Below, piece by piece: positions 43,584 to 53,203 of a stretch of DNA of 64,000 nt. The notes under the pieces were generated by a model. It had not been told where the DNA came from. It worked only from the letters and a program-made list of their open reading frames with translations, and searched no databases. This stretch comes from Thermoanaerobacterium aotearoense (GTDB lineage: Bacteria; Bacillota; Thermoanaerobacteria; Thermoanaerobacterales; Thermoanaerobacteraceae): positions 2,467,501 to 2,531,500 of the forward strand of contig NZ_CP047602.1 of NCBI RefSeq assembly GCF_009905255.1, in the 5' to 3' direction. The translations under genes and the position numbers were made by a program. How positions within the stretch are numbered: position 1 is the stretch's first letter; each line of letters begins with the position of its first letter.

Positions 43584-46500
43584 TTAATCTGACAACACAA
43601 CGTTGTCTAAATAAACATTGCTGTTTCCAGTTTGTCCACTATCAGGTATAATCTTTACACCAATTGACTGCACATTGTCAAGGTTACTTATCTTTGATGA
43701 ATCCAAATCAATTGATAGAATCGTAAATCCACTACTGCTAATTGGTTGCCAACCACTATCATACCAGGTCCAGCTGGACCCTGTTTTTATATAAAGCGCC
43801 GCGGTTGCAGTACCATTTGATAATTTAATATCGATACTTATTTTTTTAACTGCCGACAAATCAATTGCCTGTACCTTATCAATTTCAAAACCATCCGTCT
43901 TGCTTAAATCAAAATTAGATGTAAGTGAATGTGTGCCACTGCTTGCAGCATCAGTTGTTATACTTGTTGCTATCGCATTTGCATTATTTTGATCAACAGT
44001 CCAACCATCTGTTCCATTCTCAAAATCATACAACACACCAGGCTGAGCAGGAGTGCTGTTAGATCCAGAACTACCATTGGGTATTCCGCCGGTACCATCA
44101 TTTATAGCTCGTATGCCATCAAAGTAAAGCGTTCCACTTTTTGATCCTCCAGCATCATTAACATATATAGAAAACTCTTGAACATTTTTAAGATCTTCTT
44201 TTGTTATGACTTTACCTTGATCCTTTGTATCCCACGGCGCAACCGTAAAACTGTTAAACCCAATTTCCTCCCAATGCGGTATACTATTTGAAAGAGACGG
44301 ATATGCTTCGTAATAAATTCCATTTATTTTCATTTGAATTACTAATTTCTGATTGCTTCCATCTGGCACTAAATAAAACTTCAATTTATTATATCCCGAC
44401 CAATCAACACCACCTAAAGTCTTTGTAACTCCCGTATATCCAGAGCTACCCAACCTATAATCGACTTTCATAGCATACTTACCATCTGCTGCATTATTGT
44501 TAGTAAGCGAAACTGAAATATCATCTCCTGATGCTTTAATCCATTTTGACTGCAATGCAGCATCATTTCCCTGATATGATTCAAAATCATCAACTAAAGA
44601 TGGATCAGTAGGCGCTTCTACAAATGCATTTATCAGTTGAATATTGTCAACATATATTTCTCCTGTACCATCAAAATTCAAGCCATTTCCTACTACTGAT
44701 ATAGCAAGTCCTTTAGCCGATGCTACCTTTGAACTGTCTAAATCAATTGTAACTGGGAAATAAGCATATTGTATGCCATCAATACTTTCTGTACTCAAAT
44801 CTGTAATTTTCTTCTCCGTAGTAGTCATACCATATTTCGTATCCCAATCGTCTGGCAACATTGCAATCCCACGCACAGTTGCATCAGGATTAACATTTGC
44901 TGCTGCTACCGGAATCAAGACATCAAATTTAATACGATTCACATATGGCAATACATCATTTATATTAGTCAATTGCAATTTCAATTCTTGCCATGAATCT
45001 GCATAAGTCATCCCACTGACAGTCATTTCGAGTTTTCCATCACCATCTAATACTGCATGCCCTATATTCAAACTCATAGATTCAGGGTAAGTACCATTAT
45101 TTTGAATGCCTTCTATATTTGTATCAAAAGTATAATCTTTAATCAATATCTCAGGAATTTTTACAAAAACGTTGACAGACTGTTCAAATTCGATGCTCCC
45201 ACCATTATATGCAATGACTGTAATCTTCGTTGTTTTACCATTGTATTGATAAGAAGGAGACCAATCCTGAGAATAATATCCATCCTGATCTAATGTCATT
45301 GGTACTTCAACATTAGAATCATTAACTTTATACACAACTTTTGTTGGTGTGTCATTCAATATTCGCACTCTAATCTTTGTTGTGTTAGTTGTTATTTCTG
45401 AATTATCAGTTGGCGTAACAATATGCATAAATGGCTTACCTGGATTGACAATGACATCTTCAGTTAAATTTGTCCCTTTTATATCATTAAGAAATGCCGT
45501 ATAAGGATCTTGATAAAATTTTATAAAATCGGGCAACAATTCATGATCTCCTAAATTTGGTGCGTTCTTATATGGAACAAATAAATTACCATTCAATCCA
45601 AAATTAGCCCATGTCAGCATATACGCAATACGCCTTGCATTGCTATCAGATTTAATAGCATTTAATACGTCAGTAAACCAGCTAAGATCACCATTTCCTG
45701 TCACTTTCATTCCTTGAGGACTATAGCCAAATTCAGATAAAACAGCTATCTTCCCTTTGCTATCAGCCAATTTTGAAATCATAGATAAGTCGTTAACTAG
45801 ACCGCTTAAAAATTGTGCTGTTCCTGGGTTGTCAATGTTGTCATACTGGTCCATACCAAGAACATCTACGTAATTATCACCAGGATAAGTTGCTAAATAA
45901 TTATCTTCACTGCCATTAAAAGGGCCATTAGGTGAATATACATACAATATATTGTGAACTCCTTTTTTGTCTCGCAAATATTCTACCGTATATCTGTATA
46001 GTTCAATATATTGGCTTGGCGTCGTCGTCTTTGCTCCCCACCAGAACCAACCACCATTTTGCTCATGGAATGGTCTAAACAAAATTGGTATCAAGTTCCC
46101 ATCATCATCTTTGAGGTTATTTGCAAATAGGGCTATATTATCTAAAAATTCATTAAATTGGCTGTTGTATTCGCCACCAGGAAGTATCTTTTCTACAACA
46201 TCACCAGAAACATCATTAAAACTGCCACCTGTAACAAAATTAGGCATATGAGCACTTAAAGTGAAAATTCCACCCATCTCATGGATTTTCTTAACAGCTG
46301 CTATTAAATTTTCACGATTTTTTTCCAGATCATTCGGAACACCTGGTTTCTCTTTCCCTTCTAAGCTTAAGGTATCCCATCCAAAAACAGCTGGAAAATC
46401 TCCAACATCGTTCTTTACATCTGACTGTAATTCATTTGAACCAGAAGTTATTGTAATTCCTTCGTCAGTATCATGTTGATGGCCAAACAATACCTCTTTT

Positions 46501-47849
46501 CCACGTATATCATTTAAATAAACAAAAAGTTCTTTTGTCGCTGCAGTTGCATCAGGATCTACCAAGTTAATACTTCTTGTTGTAGATTCATTGCTACTAC
46601 TATTTGAGTTATTATTTGTATTTATATTAGTATTAGTGCTATTGTTGTTATCATTTTTAGAACTGAGATTCAACAATCCCTTCTCCAGAATTCTTCCATT
46701 CAAAGAGACATTTTCCGCTTCAATATTTGCTTTTTTTATTGTGCCATAGCCATTTATAATAGTTCCATTTGCTCCACTATTAACATTTATTTCAGAAACA
46801 CTTGCTTCTCTGCCAATATTAAGTGCAACATAGGTGTTTACTTCAATAGTACCAATATCAGATTTGTCATTTAAATCAATTAATGATTCACTATTAACCG
46901 CAATATTTCCAACCTCGTTATTCCCACTGAAAGCCACATGAACTTTCCCATCTAAACGATTTACGACAATTTTATTAATGTTGGAATTATTAATATAGAT
47001 TGAATTCTCCCCACCACCAGATATATAAACTGTTCCATCAACAGTTACATTATCAATAGCTGCTTCTCCATTTCCTATGCCTGATGCAAAAAACAAATTC
47101 CCTTTAATTACTGTATTTTTTAGCGTTACACCATCATGATTGATTATAACATTCCCATTAAAAGATTTACCTTCATAATTGCCACCTATATTAAAATAAC
47201 CTGCTATTAACCTGTCAAGCAGCGCGCAAAACTCTGCACGTGTGATAGTCTTCTCAGGTTTGAATGTACCATCATCATATCCGGATATTATTTCCCCAAG
47301 AGAATCTACGGCACCTTTTGCATAGTCGCTGATTTGTGAAGCATCTTTAAATTTATTAATATTAGAAGAATCACCTTGTCCATTCATATTAAAAACATCT
47401 GCCAATAGCGTAATTGCATCTTCACGTGTTATATTTGCATCAGCTTTTGATATGTTATTAGGAAATCCAGAGTAGTATCCAGCATATCTTGCTATAAGCA
47501 ATTGATCTAAATACCATGCACCTGATTTAACATCAGAAAATTGATGCTCGGATTTAGCAGAAAAACCGAAAATCCGATTTAAAATTGATACGACTTCTGC
47601 ACGAGTAATTTCTTTTTGAGGCTTAAATGTTCCATCAGGATATCCATTTATTATTCCATAGTTCTTTAAATTTTCTATACTATTCTTTGCCCAATTATCT
47701 CTTATGTCACTGAATGCAAAGCTATTTAAATTTGATACTACAGCCTCCGAAGTAGCAGCATATGAAGTCGAAAAGAAATTATATGGGGTAGCAGAAACTA
47801 TTAACAAAACAGATAAAATTCCAGCGATAAATTCACGAAAAAGACTCAT
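43584..47849 (-). CDS. S-layer-anchored modular beta-mannanase (SLH3, beta-solenoid, GH26, CBMs)
   Basis: A surface endo-mannanase of 1421 residues (numbering below counts from the longest frame, five residues more). Signal peptide 1-36; three SLH domains at about 50-100, 109-160 and 172-220; a beta-solenoid-like repeat region 230-395; an Asn/Ser/Thr linker 400-430; GH26 catalytic domain 435-795 with acid/base Glu601 (RPFHEQNGGWFWWG) and nucleophile Glu711 (LSEFGYSP); an Ig-like module 805-900; and three beta-sandwich modules at about 905-1085, 1090-1255 and 1275-1426 that look like CBMs (CBM27/CBM11/CBM16-like, uncertain). The ATG after GGAGGG was chosen. The protein would sit on the cell wall and feed the importer. 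Confidence 0.9.
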   Translation of the reverse strand: MSLFREFIAGILSVLLIVSATPYNFFSTSYAATSEAVVSNLNSFAFSDIRDNWAKNSIENLKNYGIINGYPDGTFKPQKEITRAEVVSILNRIFGFSAKSEHQFSDVKSGAWYLDQLLIARYAGYYSGFPNNISKADANITREDAITLLADVFNMNGQGDSSNINKFKDASQISDYAKGAVDSLGEIISGYDDGTFKPEKTITRAEFCALLDRLIAGYFNIGGNYEGKSFNGNVIINHDGVTLKNTVIKGNLFFASGIGNGEAAIDNVTVDGTVYISGGGENSIYINNSNINKIVVNRLDGKVHVAFSGNNEVGNIAVNSESLIDLNDKSDIGTIEVNTYVALNIGREASVSEINVNSGANGTIINGYGTIKKANIEAENVSLNGRILEKGLLNLSSKNDNNNSTNTNINTNNNSNSSSNESTTRSINLVDPDATAATKELFVYLNDIRGKEVLFGHQHDTDEGITITSGSNELQSDVKNDVGDFPAVFGWDTLSLEGKEKPGVPNDLEKNRENLIAAVKKIHEMGGIFTLSAHMPNFVTGGSFNDVSGDVVEKILPGGEYNSQFNEFLDNIALFANNLKDDDGNLIPILFRPFHEQNGGWFWWGAKTTTPSQYIELYRYTVEYLRDKKGVHNILYVYSPNGPFNGSEDNYLATYPGDNYVDVLGMDQYDNIDNPGTAQFLSGLVNDLSMISKLADSKGKIAVLSEFGYSPQGMKVTGNGDLSWFTDVLNAIKSDSNARRIAYMLTWANFGLNGNLFVPYKNAPNLGDHELLPDFIKFYQDPYTAFLNDIKGTNLTEDVIVNPGKPFMHIVTPTDNSEITTNTTKIRVRILNDTPTKVVYKVNDSNVEVPMTLDQDGYYSQDWSPSYQYNGKTTKITVIAYNGGSIEFEQSVNVFVKIPEILIKDYTFDTNIEGIQNNGTYPESMSLNIGHAVLDGDGKLEMTVSGMTYADSWQELKLQLTNINDVLPYVNRIKFDVLIPVAAANVNPDATVRGIAMLPDDWDTKYGMTTTEKKITDLSTESIDGIQYAYFPVTIDLDSSKVASAKGLAISVVGNGLNFDGTGEIYVDNIQLINAFVEAPTDPSLVDDFESYQGNDAALQSKWIKASGDDISVSLTNNNAADGKYAMKVDYRLGSSGYTGVTKTLGGVDWSGYNKLKFYLVPDGSNQKLVIQMKINGIYYEAYPSLSNSIPHWEEIGFNSFTVAPWDTKDQGKVITKEDLKNVQEFSIYVNDAGGSKSGTLYFDGIRAINDGTGGIPNGSSGSNSTPAQPGVLYDFENGTDGWTVDQNNANAIATSITTDAASSGTHSLTSNFDLSKTDGFEIDKVQAIDLSAVKKISIDIKLSNGTATAALYIKTGSSWTWYDSGWQPISSSGFTILSIDLDSSKISNLDNVQSIGVKIIPDSGQTGNSNVYLDNVVLSD

Positions 47850-48173
47850 CATAAATCCCTCCAAACAACAAATAGTTTTTTATTGCAAAAATAAATAATA
47901 AAAGCTTTTCTCACCTTCTTCCCAAGCTTATTCAAATCATAAAAACTTAAAATTATCTTTATTTATCAGCTCCTTTCTATGCTAATATTTATGTATTATT
48001 AATAAGTGAAATAATTTAAGCGAATTTCAAAATTTTAAATCTTAGAAATACACGATGATATATTGATAGCCCCTATTTATATTGTATTTATGTTCATAAC
48101 GTTATATTTGATTATTTATAATTACTTTTTAACTAAATAATTTGTATTGAATTCATTTATTAACTTATAGTTT

Positions 48174-48232
48174 AGTATAGAATATTTATGTACTGTTGTC
48201 AATAATATTATCTCATTTTCACTTATTTACAT
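48174..48232 (-). promoter_or_regulatory. Mannanase promoter with upstream shared element
   Basis: Minus strand ATGTAAATAAGTGAAAATGA (48232-48213), 10 bases, TTGACA (48202-48197), 17 bases, TATACT (48179-48174). Same element, spacing and core promoter as before the binding-protein gene. The leader is about 320 bases long (47850-48167), very AT-rich; near 47905-47935 it holds a weak AAGCTT inverted repeat followed by a T-rich tract. Confidence 0.75.
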
Positions 48233-48370
48233 CAATTTGGCATATTATTATGCAAAAATTATCTTAATCACTGTTATTTATAGATTAAATATAGGTTATT
48301 TTTATTGAAAAATATTATAAAAATAAATATAATTATAATTTGCATATATTTTGTGTAGAAAATTTTCTTC

Positions 48371-48399
48371 TTGACTCCCAATCGAAATAATGTTAGAGT
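48371..48399 (+). promoter_or_regulatory. Promoter of the nitronate monooxygenase-like gene
   Basis: TTGACT, 17-base spacer, TAGAGT, 34 bases before the ATA start codon. Confidence 0.6.
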
Positions 48400-48432
48400 A
48401 ACTTTATAAAATCATATGAGGAGGAATTTGCA

Positions 48433-49524
48433 ATAGATATCAATATTAAAAGTTTAAAAATAAGCGATTTAGTGGCAAAACTGCCAATAATCCAAGGTGG
48501 CATGGGTGTAGGAATATCACTAAGCAATCTCGCTTCTGCCGTCGCTAATGAAGGTGGCATTGGTGTAATATCTGCAGCAGGTATTGGCATGATAGAAAAA
48601 GATTTTGCTACAAATTACATTGAGGCAAATATAAGGGCACTTAGAAAGGAAATTAAGAAAGCCAGAGAAAAAACTAAAGGTATAATTGGCGTTAATATAA
48701 TGGTAGCGCTATCAAATTTTGCTGACATGGTTAAAACATCAATAGATGAAGGTATCGATATAATCTTTTCCGGTGCAGGGCTTCCGCTAAATCTTCCTAA
48801 CTTTTTAAATAAAACATCTAAGACTAAGTTAGTACCTATTGTTTCATCTGGAAAGGCATTCAACCTTATAGCGAAAAGATGGCTACAAAAATACGATTAT
48901 TTGCCAGATGCTGTTGTCGTTGAAGGTCCAATGGCTGGTGGTCATTTAGGCTATTCAAATGAGCAGATATCAAACCCTGACTATTCTCTTGATAAAATAG
49001 TTAAAGACGTATTGGGAGAAGCAAGACAATACGAGGAGATCTCAGGAAAGCAAATACCTGTTATTGCCGCTGGCGGAATATATACAGGTGAAGACATATA
49101 CAAATATCTAAAAATGGGTGCCGCTGGTGTACAAATGGCCACACGTTTTGTCACAACCGATGAATGCGATGCATCAGATGAGTTTAAAAAGTCATATCTA
49201 AACTGCAAGAAAGAGGATATAGCTATAATAGAGAGCCCTGTCGGTATGCCAGGTAGGGCAATCATCAATAAGTTCCTTAATGATGTAAAATCAGGTGAAA
49301 GAAAACCATATAAGTGTTTGTATCACTGCATTAAGACGTGTGACTATAAAAAAAGCCCTTACTGTATATCGCAAGCACTCATAAACGCTCAAAAGGGACT
49401 TATGGCAAATGGATTTGCATTTGCTGGAGCTAATGCTTATAGAGCAGATAAAATAATACCTGTTAAAGATTTAATTAATACTCTCTTGGATGAGTATAAT
49501 AAGGCGCTTTATTTAAGCATATAA
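48433..49524 (+). CDS. Nitronate monooxygenase / NPD-type flavoprotein, apparent ATA start
   Basis: FMN-dependent TIM-barrel enzyme of the 2-nitropropane dioxygenase/FabK family. It has IIQGGMGVGISLS at the N-terminus, VVEGPMAGGHLGY (catalytic-histidine region), IAAGGIYTG and GAAGVQMATRF (phosphate binding), and a Cys-rich C-terminal block (CLYHCIKTCDYKKSPYC) common in clostridial members. No ATG opens the frame. GAGGAGG lies eight bases before an in-frame ATA, and the 13 residues after it (IDINIKSLKISDL) match the usual N-terminus of the family; the GTG at 48472 has no ribosome site. A sequencing error or a rare ATA start are both possible. Confidence 0.8.
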   Translation: MDINIKSLKISDLVAKLPIIQGGMGVGISLSNLASAVANEGGIGVISAAGIGMIEKDFATNYIEANIRALRKEIKKAREKTKGIIGVNIMVALSNFADMVKTSIDEGIDIIFSGAGLPLNLPNFLNKTSKTKLVPIVSSGKAFNLIAKRWLQKYDYLPDAVVVEGPMAGGHLGYSNEQISNPDYSLDKIVKDVLGEARQYEEISGKQIPVIAAGGIYTGEDIYKYLKMGAAGVQMATRFVTTDECDASDEFKKSYLNCKKEDIAIIESPVGMPGRAIINKFLNDVKSGERKPYKCLYHCIKTCDYKKSPYCISQALINAQKGLMANGFAFAGANAYRADKIIPVKDLINTLLDEYNKALYLSI

Positions 49525-49530
49525 CTATTT

Positions 49531-49557
49531 AAAAGACTGCCAAAACGGCAGTCTTTT
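49531..49557. terminator. Bidirectional terminator
   Basis: An 11-bp perfect stem AAAAGACTGCC with a 5-base loop between two convergent genes. Confidence 0.85.
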
Positions 49558-49560
49558 AAA

Positions 49561-51102
49561 TTATTTTCTGGGCTTTGAAATTTCTACGCTTATTCTTTTA
49601 CCATCAATTATTTTACCAGACAATTGGTCAATTATATTTTTTGCAGCACTTCTGGCCACATTTACAAATGAAAATTTTTCAAATATGTCTATATCCTGTA
49701 TATCATTTTTTGGAATGCGGCAATCTGCAAGAAGCTTAATTGCCGTCCTCTTATTGAATTTGTCTTTTCTTCCTAAATTGATAAACAGCCTTAAATAATC
49801 CCGTTCAATGTCATTTCTATATACATCTTCTCCGTAATACATATCCATCAAAGCTGCCGCAACATCTACAAGGTTGTATTCTTCGTCAAGCTCCATTGCC
49901 AATGGCACAAACCTTTTATAATCATTTTTCTCCAATGTCTTTTTGATTTCAGCTATCATTTTATTGTACTTGACTTCCAATATGTCATCTACAGTTGGCA
50001 GTTCTTTTCGCTTTATCTTGCACCTGGTAGCTTTTTCTATCCTCTTTAACGCTGGATACTCCCTTGATGTCACTAAAGTATAAGCGACGCCGCTTCTATT
50101 TGCCCTTCCCGTCCTGCCAATTCTGTGGACGTATGATTCTACATCTTGTGGCAAATTGTAATTTATGACGTGTGTCACATTTTCAATGTCTATACCTCTT
50201 GCTGCTACATCAGTCGCTACTAAGAAATCCAAAATACCTTCTTTGAATTTCCTGAGCGTATTTATCCTTTGATTTTGGCTCATATCACCATGCATACCTT
50301 CAACATTGTATCCTCTCGACTGCATATTTTCTGTAAGCTCATCAACTTCCTTTTTTGTCTTGCAGAAAATTATCGTGCTTGACGGCTCATCAACATCTAA
50401 TATTCTGCAAAGAGATTCAAACCTTTCTTGGTTCTTTACCTCGTAATAAAAATGCTGGACTGTTGAAACAGTCATAGTCTTTTTTACGATAGAAATAAAT
50501 TTCGCATTGCTTTTCATGTATTTTTTTGCAAGATTCTTTATTTCATCCGGCATCGTAGCAGAAAACATCATGGTCTGTCTTTCTCTATTTGTATGGTTTA
50601 TGATTTCTTTGATATCATCTATAAACCCCATATCCAGCATTTCATCTGCTTCATCTATGACAAGATACCTTACACTCTTTAAGTCAAGCACATTCCTCTT
50701 TATAAGGTCCAAAACTCTCCCTGGCGTGCCTACAACGATGTCTACGCCTCTTTTTATTGCTTTAATCTGCCTATCTATTTGCACACCTCCATAGACAGGA
50801 AGCAATCTTACTTTAGAATACTTTCCTATGCGGGCCAATTCATCATTTACTTGTATTGCCAGCTCTCTTGTGGGAGTCAAAATAAGGCAAAACACTTTCC
50901 CATCATTTGAACTAAAATTGTTTATGATAGGTGCACCGTACGCCAACGTCTTGCCAGTCCCTGTCTCTGCCTGTCCTATTACATCTAACCCTTCTAACAA
51001 AACAGGTATTACTTCCGACTGTATTTTAGATGGCTCCTCAAAGCCCATATCGTCGATAGCTTTTAAAATTTTTTCATTTAAATTTAGTTCCTTAAAATCC
51101 AT
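49561..51102 (-). CDS. DEAD-box RNA helicase with DbpA-type RNA-binding domain
   Basis: The 513-residue helicase has the Q motif (FEEPSKIQ), Walker A (AETGTGKT), Ia (PTRELA), DEAD (VIDEADEML), SAT, and motif VI (HRIGRTGR). The C-terminus (435-513) is a DbpA-like RRM (YLRLFINLGRKDK). It resembles CshA/DeaD proteins acting in ribosome assembly and RNA decay at low temperature. Single gene. Confidence 0.92.
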   Translation of the reverse strand: MDFKELNLNEKILKAIDDMGFEEPSKIQSEVIPVLLEGLDVIGQAETGTGKTLAYGAPIINNFSSNDGKVFCLILTPTRELAIQVNDELARIGKYSKVRLLPVYGGVQIDRQIKAIKRGVDIVVGTPGRVLDLIKRNVLDLKSVRYLVIDEADEMLDMGFIDDIKEIINHTNRERQTMMFSATMPDEIKNLAKKYMKSNAKFISIVKKTMTVSTVQHFYYEVKNQERFESLCRILDVDEPSSTIIFCKTKKEVDELTENMQSRGYNVEGMHGDMSQNQRINTLRKFKEGILDFLVATDVAARGIDIENVTHVINYNLPQDVESYVHRIGRTGRANRSGVAYTLVTSREYPALKRIEKATRCKIKRKELPTVDDILEVKYNKMIAEIKKTLEKNDYKRFVPLAMELDEEYNLVDVAAALMDMYYGEDVYRNDIERDYLRLFINLGRKDKFNKRTAIKLLADCRIPKNDIQDIDIFEKFSFVNVARSAAKNIIDQLSGKIIDGKRISVEISKPRK

Positions 51103-51148
51103 TAATCTTTTGTCTCCTTAATATTTTTTATTCACTTGGTATTATTTT

Positions 51149-51634
51149 TTACAAAATCAACTGCAATATGTGAATATCCAAGTATCTATTAAACTTATAA
51201 CCTAATTCCTTTAATGTGCCAACAATTTTGAAGCCGTACTTTTCGTGCAAGTGAATGCTTACATCATTGCCTTCAGATATTCTGGCTACTATAGTGTGAA
51301 ATTCATTTTCCTTTGCATGATCTATAATCTTTTTGATTAATCTATCCCCAATGCCGCGCCCCTTGTACGCCTCATCAACGTAAATCGAGTCTTCCGCCAC
51401 AGCTCTATAGCCGCATTTGTCAGACCAAAGGGATAAAGACGCCCAACCTACAACAATGTCATCTTCTATTGCCACAAAAACAGCATATCTGTCATTGTGC
51501 ATCTCAAACCATTTTTTATGATACTCTAATGGCCTTGGCTCAGTATCAATTGTTGCTGTCGTATTTAACACAGCCTGATTGTATATATAATTTATCCTTT
51601 CAATATCATCTATATTAGCTTTTCGAATGATCAT
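51149..51634 (-). CDS. GNAT-family N-acetyltransferase (Pat/MddA-like)
   Basis: The 161-residue protein has the acetyl-CoA loop YKGRGIGDRL and the N-terminal IRKANIDDIERI...YNQAVLNTTATID typical of phosphinothricin/methionine sulfone-type acetyltransferases. The true substrate is unknown. The start is the ATG after AAAGGA, six codons inside the longest frame. Confidence 0.85.
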   Translation of the reverse strand: MIIRKANIDDIERINYIYNQAVLNTTATIDTEPRPLEYHKKWFEMHNDRYAVFVAIEDDIVVGWASLSLWSDKCGYRAVAEDSIYVDEAYKGRGIGDRLIKKIIDHAKENEFHTIVARISEGNDVSIHLHEKYGFKIVGTLKELGYKFNRYLDIHILQLIL

Positions 51635-51758
51635 AAAGACCGTTCCTTTCATAAAATTGGCTTTAAAAGAATTCGATATAAATACTTTAACATATAATAT
51701 TGAAATTGCATATATATAATCAAAATAATTTTTAAAAATTCTTATGGAGATGTATTAT

Positions 51759-52169
51759 ATGAATAAAAAATTGATTGATATAAAGAAACACTCATTTATA
51801 GTAAATGCTGATTACAATGACGTCTTGCTTTTAGCAAAATTAATTCAGGCAGAAGGTGAAAGCGAACCAATGATTGGAAAAGTCGCTATAGGAGCCGTTG
51901 TCGTAAACAGAGTACAAAATCCAAATTTCCCTAATACCATATCTGAAGTCATATTTGAGCCTGGACAATTTGAAAGCGTAACAAATAACCGCATATTCAA
52001 TGTAGAAAACATAGACGAGGAATGTATTATTTCAGCTTTAAAAGCATTGGAAGGAGAAGACCCGACAGACGGTTCTCTGTACTTTTACAATATGTATACA
52101 GCGACAAACGATTGGATTAAATCAAAAAAAGTAAGCGTTACCATAGGAAAGCATAATTTTATAGCATAA
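51759..52169 (+). CDS. SleB/CwlJ-type cell wall hydrolase
   Basis: The 136-residue protein is a Hydrolase_2 domain with the catalytic glutamate in AEGESEPMIGKVAIGAVVVN and the VIFEPGQFES block of spore cortex-lytic enzymes. It has no signal peptide or peptidoglycan-binding domain, like CwlJ rather than SleB. GGAGATG precedes the ATG. It probably acts on spore cortex peptidoglycan at germination, or in vegetative wall turnover. Confidence 0.85.
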   Translation: MNKKLIDIKKHSFIVNADYNDVLLLAKLIQAEGESEPMIGKVAIGAVVVNRVQNPNFPNTISEVIFEPGQFESVTNNRIFNVENIDEECIISALKALEGEDPTDGSLYFYNMYTATNDWIKSKKVSVTIGKHNFIA

Positions 52170-52196
52170 GAAAGCAGGGCAATGCCTTGCTTTCTT
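52168..52196. terminator. Bidirectional terminator between the wall hydrolase and hypE
   Basis: A 13-base inverted repeat with one G-U pair and a 3-base loop, overlapping the stop codons of both convergent genes. Confidence 0.8.
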
Positions 52197-53185
52197 CAGC
52201 ATATTCTGGGGAGAAGCTCACCAATTGGCCTATCCACGATTCTATTTGTGCCATAGATTGTTTCTATCGTCACAAGACCAGAATCATCGATTTCGCCGAT
52301 AATGGCGGCATCTTTGCCGTATTTATCATCTTTCATTATTTCCAATGCCTTATAAGCATAATCTTTATCAACTACACATACGAGTTTCCCTTCATTGGCA
52401 AGATGCAGATAATCGATGCCTAACATACTGCAAGCAGATTTTACACTTTCTTTCACAGGCAGTTTATCTTCATATATTTTGATTCCCACATTGCTCATGC
52501 TGGCGATCTCATACAGCACTTCTGCGACACCGCCTCTTGTAGGATCTCTCAAGATTTTCACAGCATCTTTAAGAGTCATAAGCTTCTCTACCATTTTATT
52601 TAGAGGCGACACATCAGAGAGGAGAGGTGGTTCAAAATCAAGCCCTTCTCTATCTCCCATCACTGCCATGCCATGATCGCCTATAGTACCTGAAATTATC
52701 ACTGCATCTCCAGGCTTTCCATTTTTAATAGATACGGAAGCTTCATCATGCAAAATGCCTATCCCTGCAGTGTTTATAAAAATGCCATCTGCGCTGTGTT
52801 TCTCTACAACCTTTGTATCACCCGTCACAATTTGTACCCCTGCCTCATTAGCAGCATCCACCATTGAGTCGACTATCCTTTTAATGTCGTCAATCGGGAA
52901 TCCTTCTTCAATTATAAATGATGCACTTAAAAAAAGAGGCTTTGCACCACGCATGGAAATGTCATTTACAGTGCCGCATATTGCTAGTCTACCGATGTCA
53001 CCGCCTGAGAAAAAGATAGGTTTCACTACAAAACTGTCTGTTGTAAAAACAGTTTTACCCGGCAGCAATGCAGCATCTTCCATCTGACTTAAATATTCAT
53101 TATTGAACTTTTCTATGAATATTTCACTTATGAAACTTTGCATCATTGAGCCACCGCCGCCATGTGACATAAGTACCTTGTCCAT
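52196..53185 (-). CDS. hypE: Hydrogenase maturation protein HypE
   Basis: HypE dehydrates the carbamoyl group on its C-terminal cysteine to the thiocyanate that becomes cyanide in the [NiFe] site. The 329-residue protein starts HGGGGSMMQSFI and ends PRIC, with the acceptor cysteine as last residue. It is last in the ech-hyp operon. Confidence 0.95.
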   Translation of the reverse strand: MDKVLMSHGGGGSMMQSFISEIFIEKFNNEYLSQMEDAALLPGKTVFTTDSFVVKPIFFSGGDIGRLAICGTVNDISMRGAKPLFLSASFIIEEGFPIDDIKRIVDSMVDAANEAGVQIVTGDTKVVEKHSADGIFINTAGIGILHDEASVSIKNGKPGDAVIISGTIGDHGMAVMGDREGLDFEPPLLSDVSPLNKMVEKLMTLKDAVKILRDPTRGGVAEVLYEIASMSNVGIKIYEDKLPVKESVKSACSMLGIDYLHLANEGKLVCVVDKDYAYKALEIMKDDKYGKDAAIIGEIDDSGLVTIETIYGTNRIVDRPIGELLPRIC

Positions 53186-53203
53186 ATAACATTCCTCCTC
53201 TGT

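Noticed and set aside
47850-48173. Riboswitch in the long mannanase leader
   Set aside because: The leader is very AT-rich and holds only a weak 6-7 bp hairpin near 47905-47935; no conserved aptamer motif was recognised.
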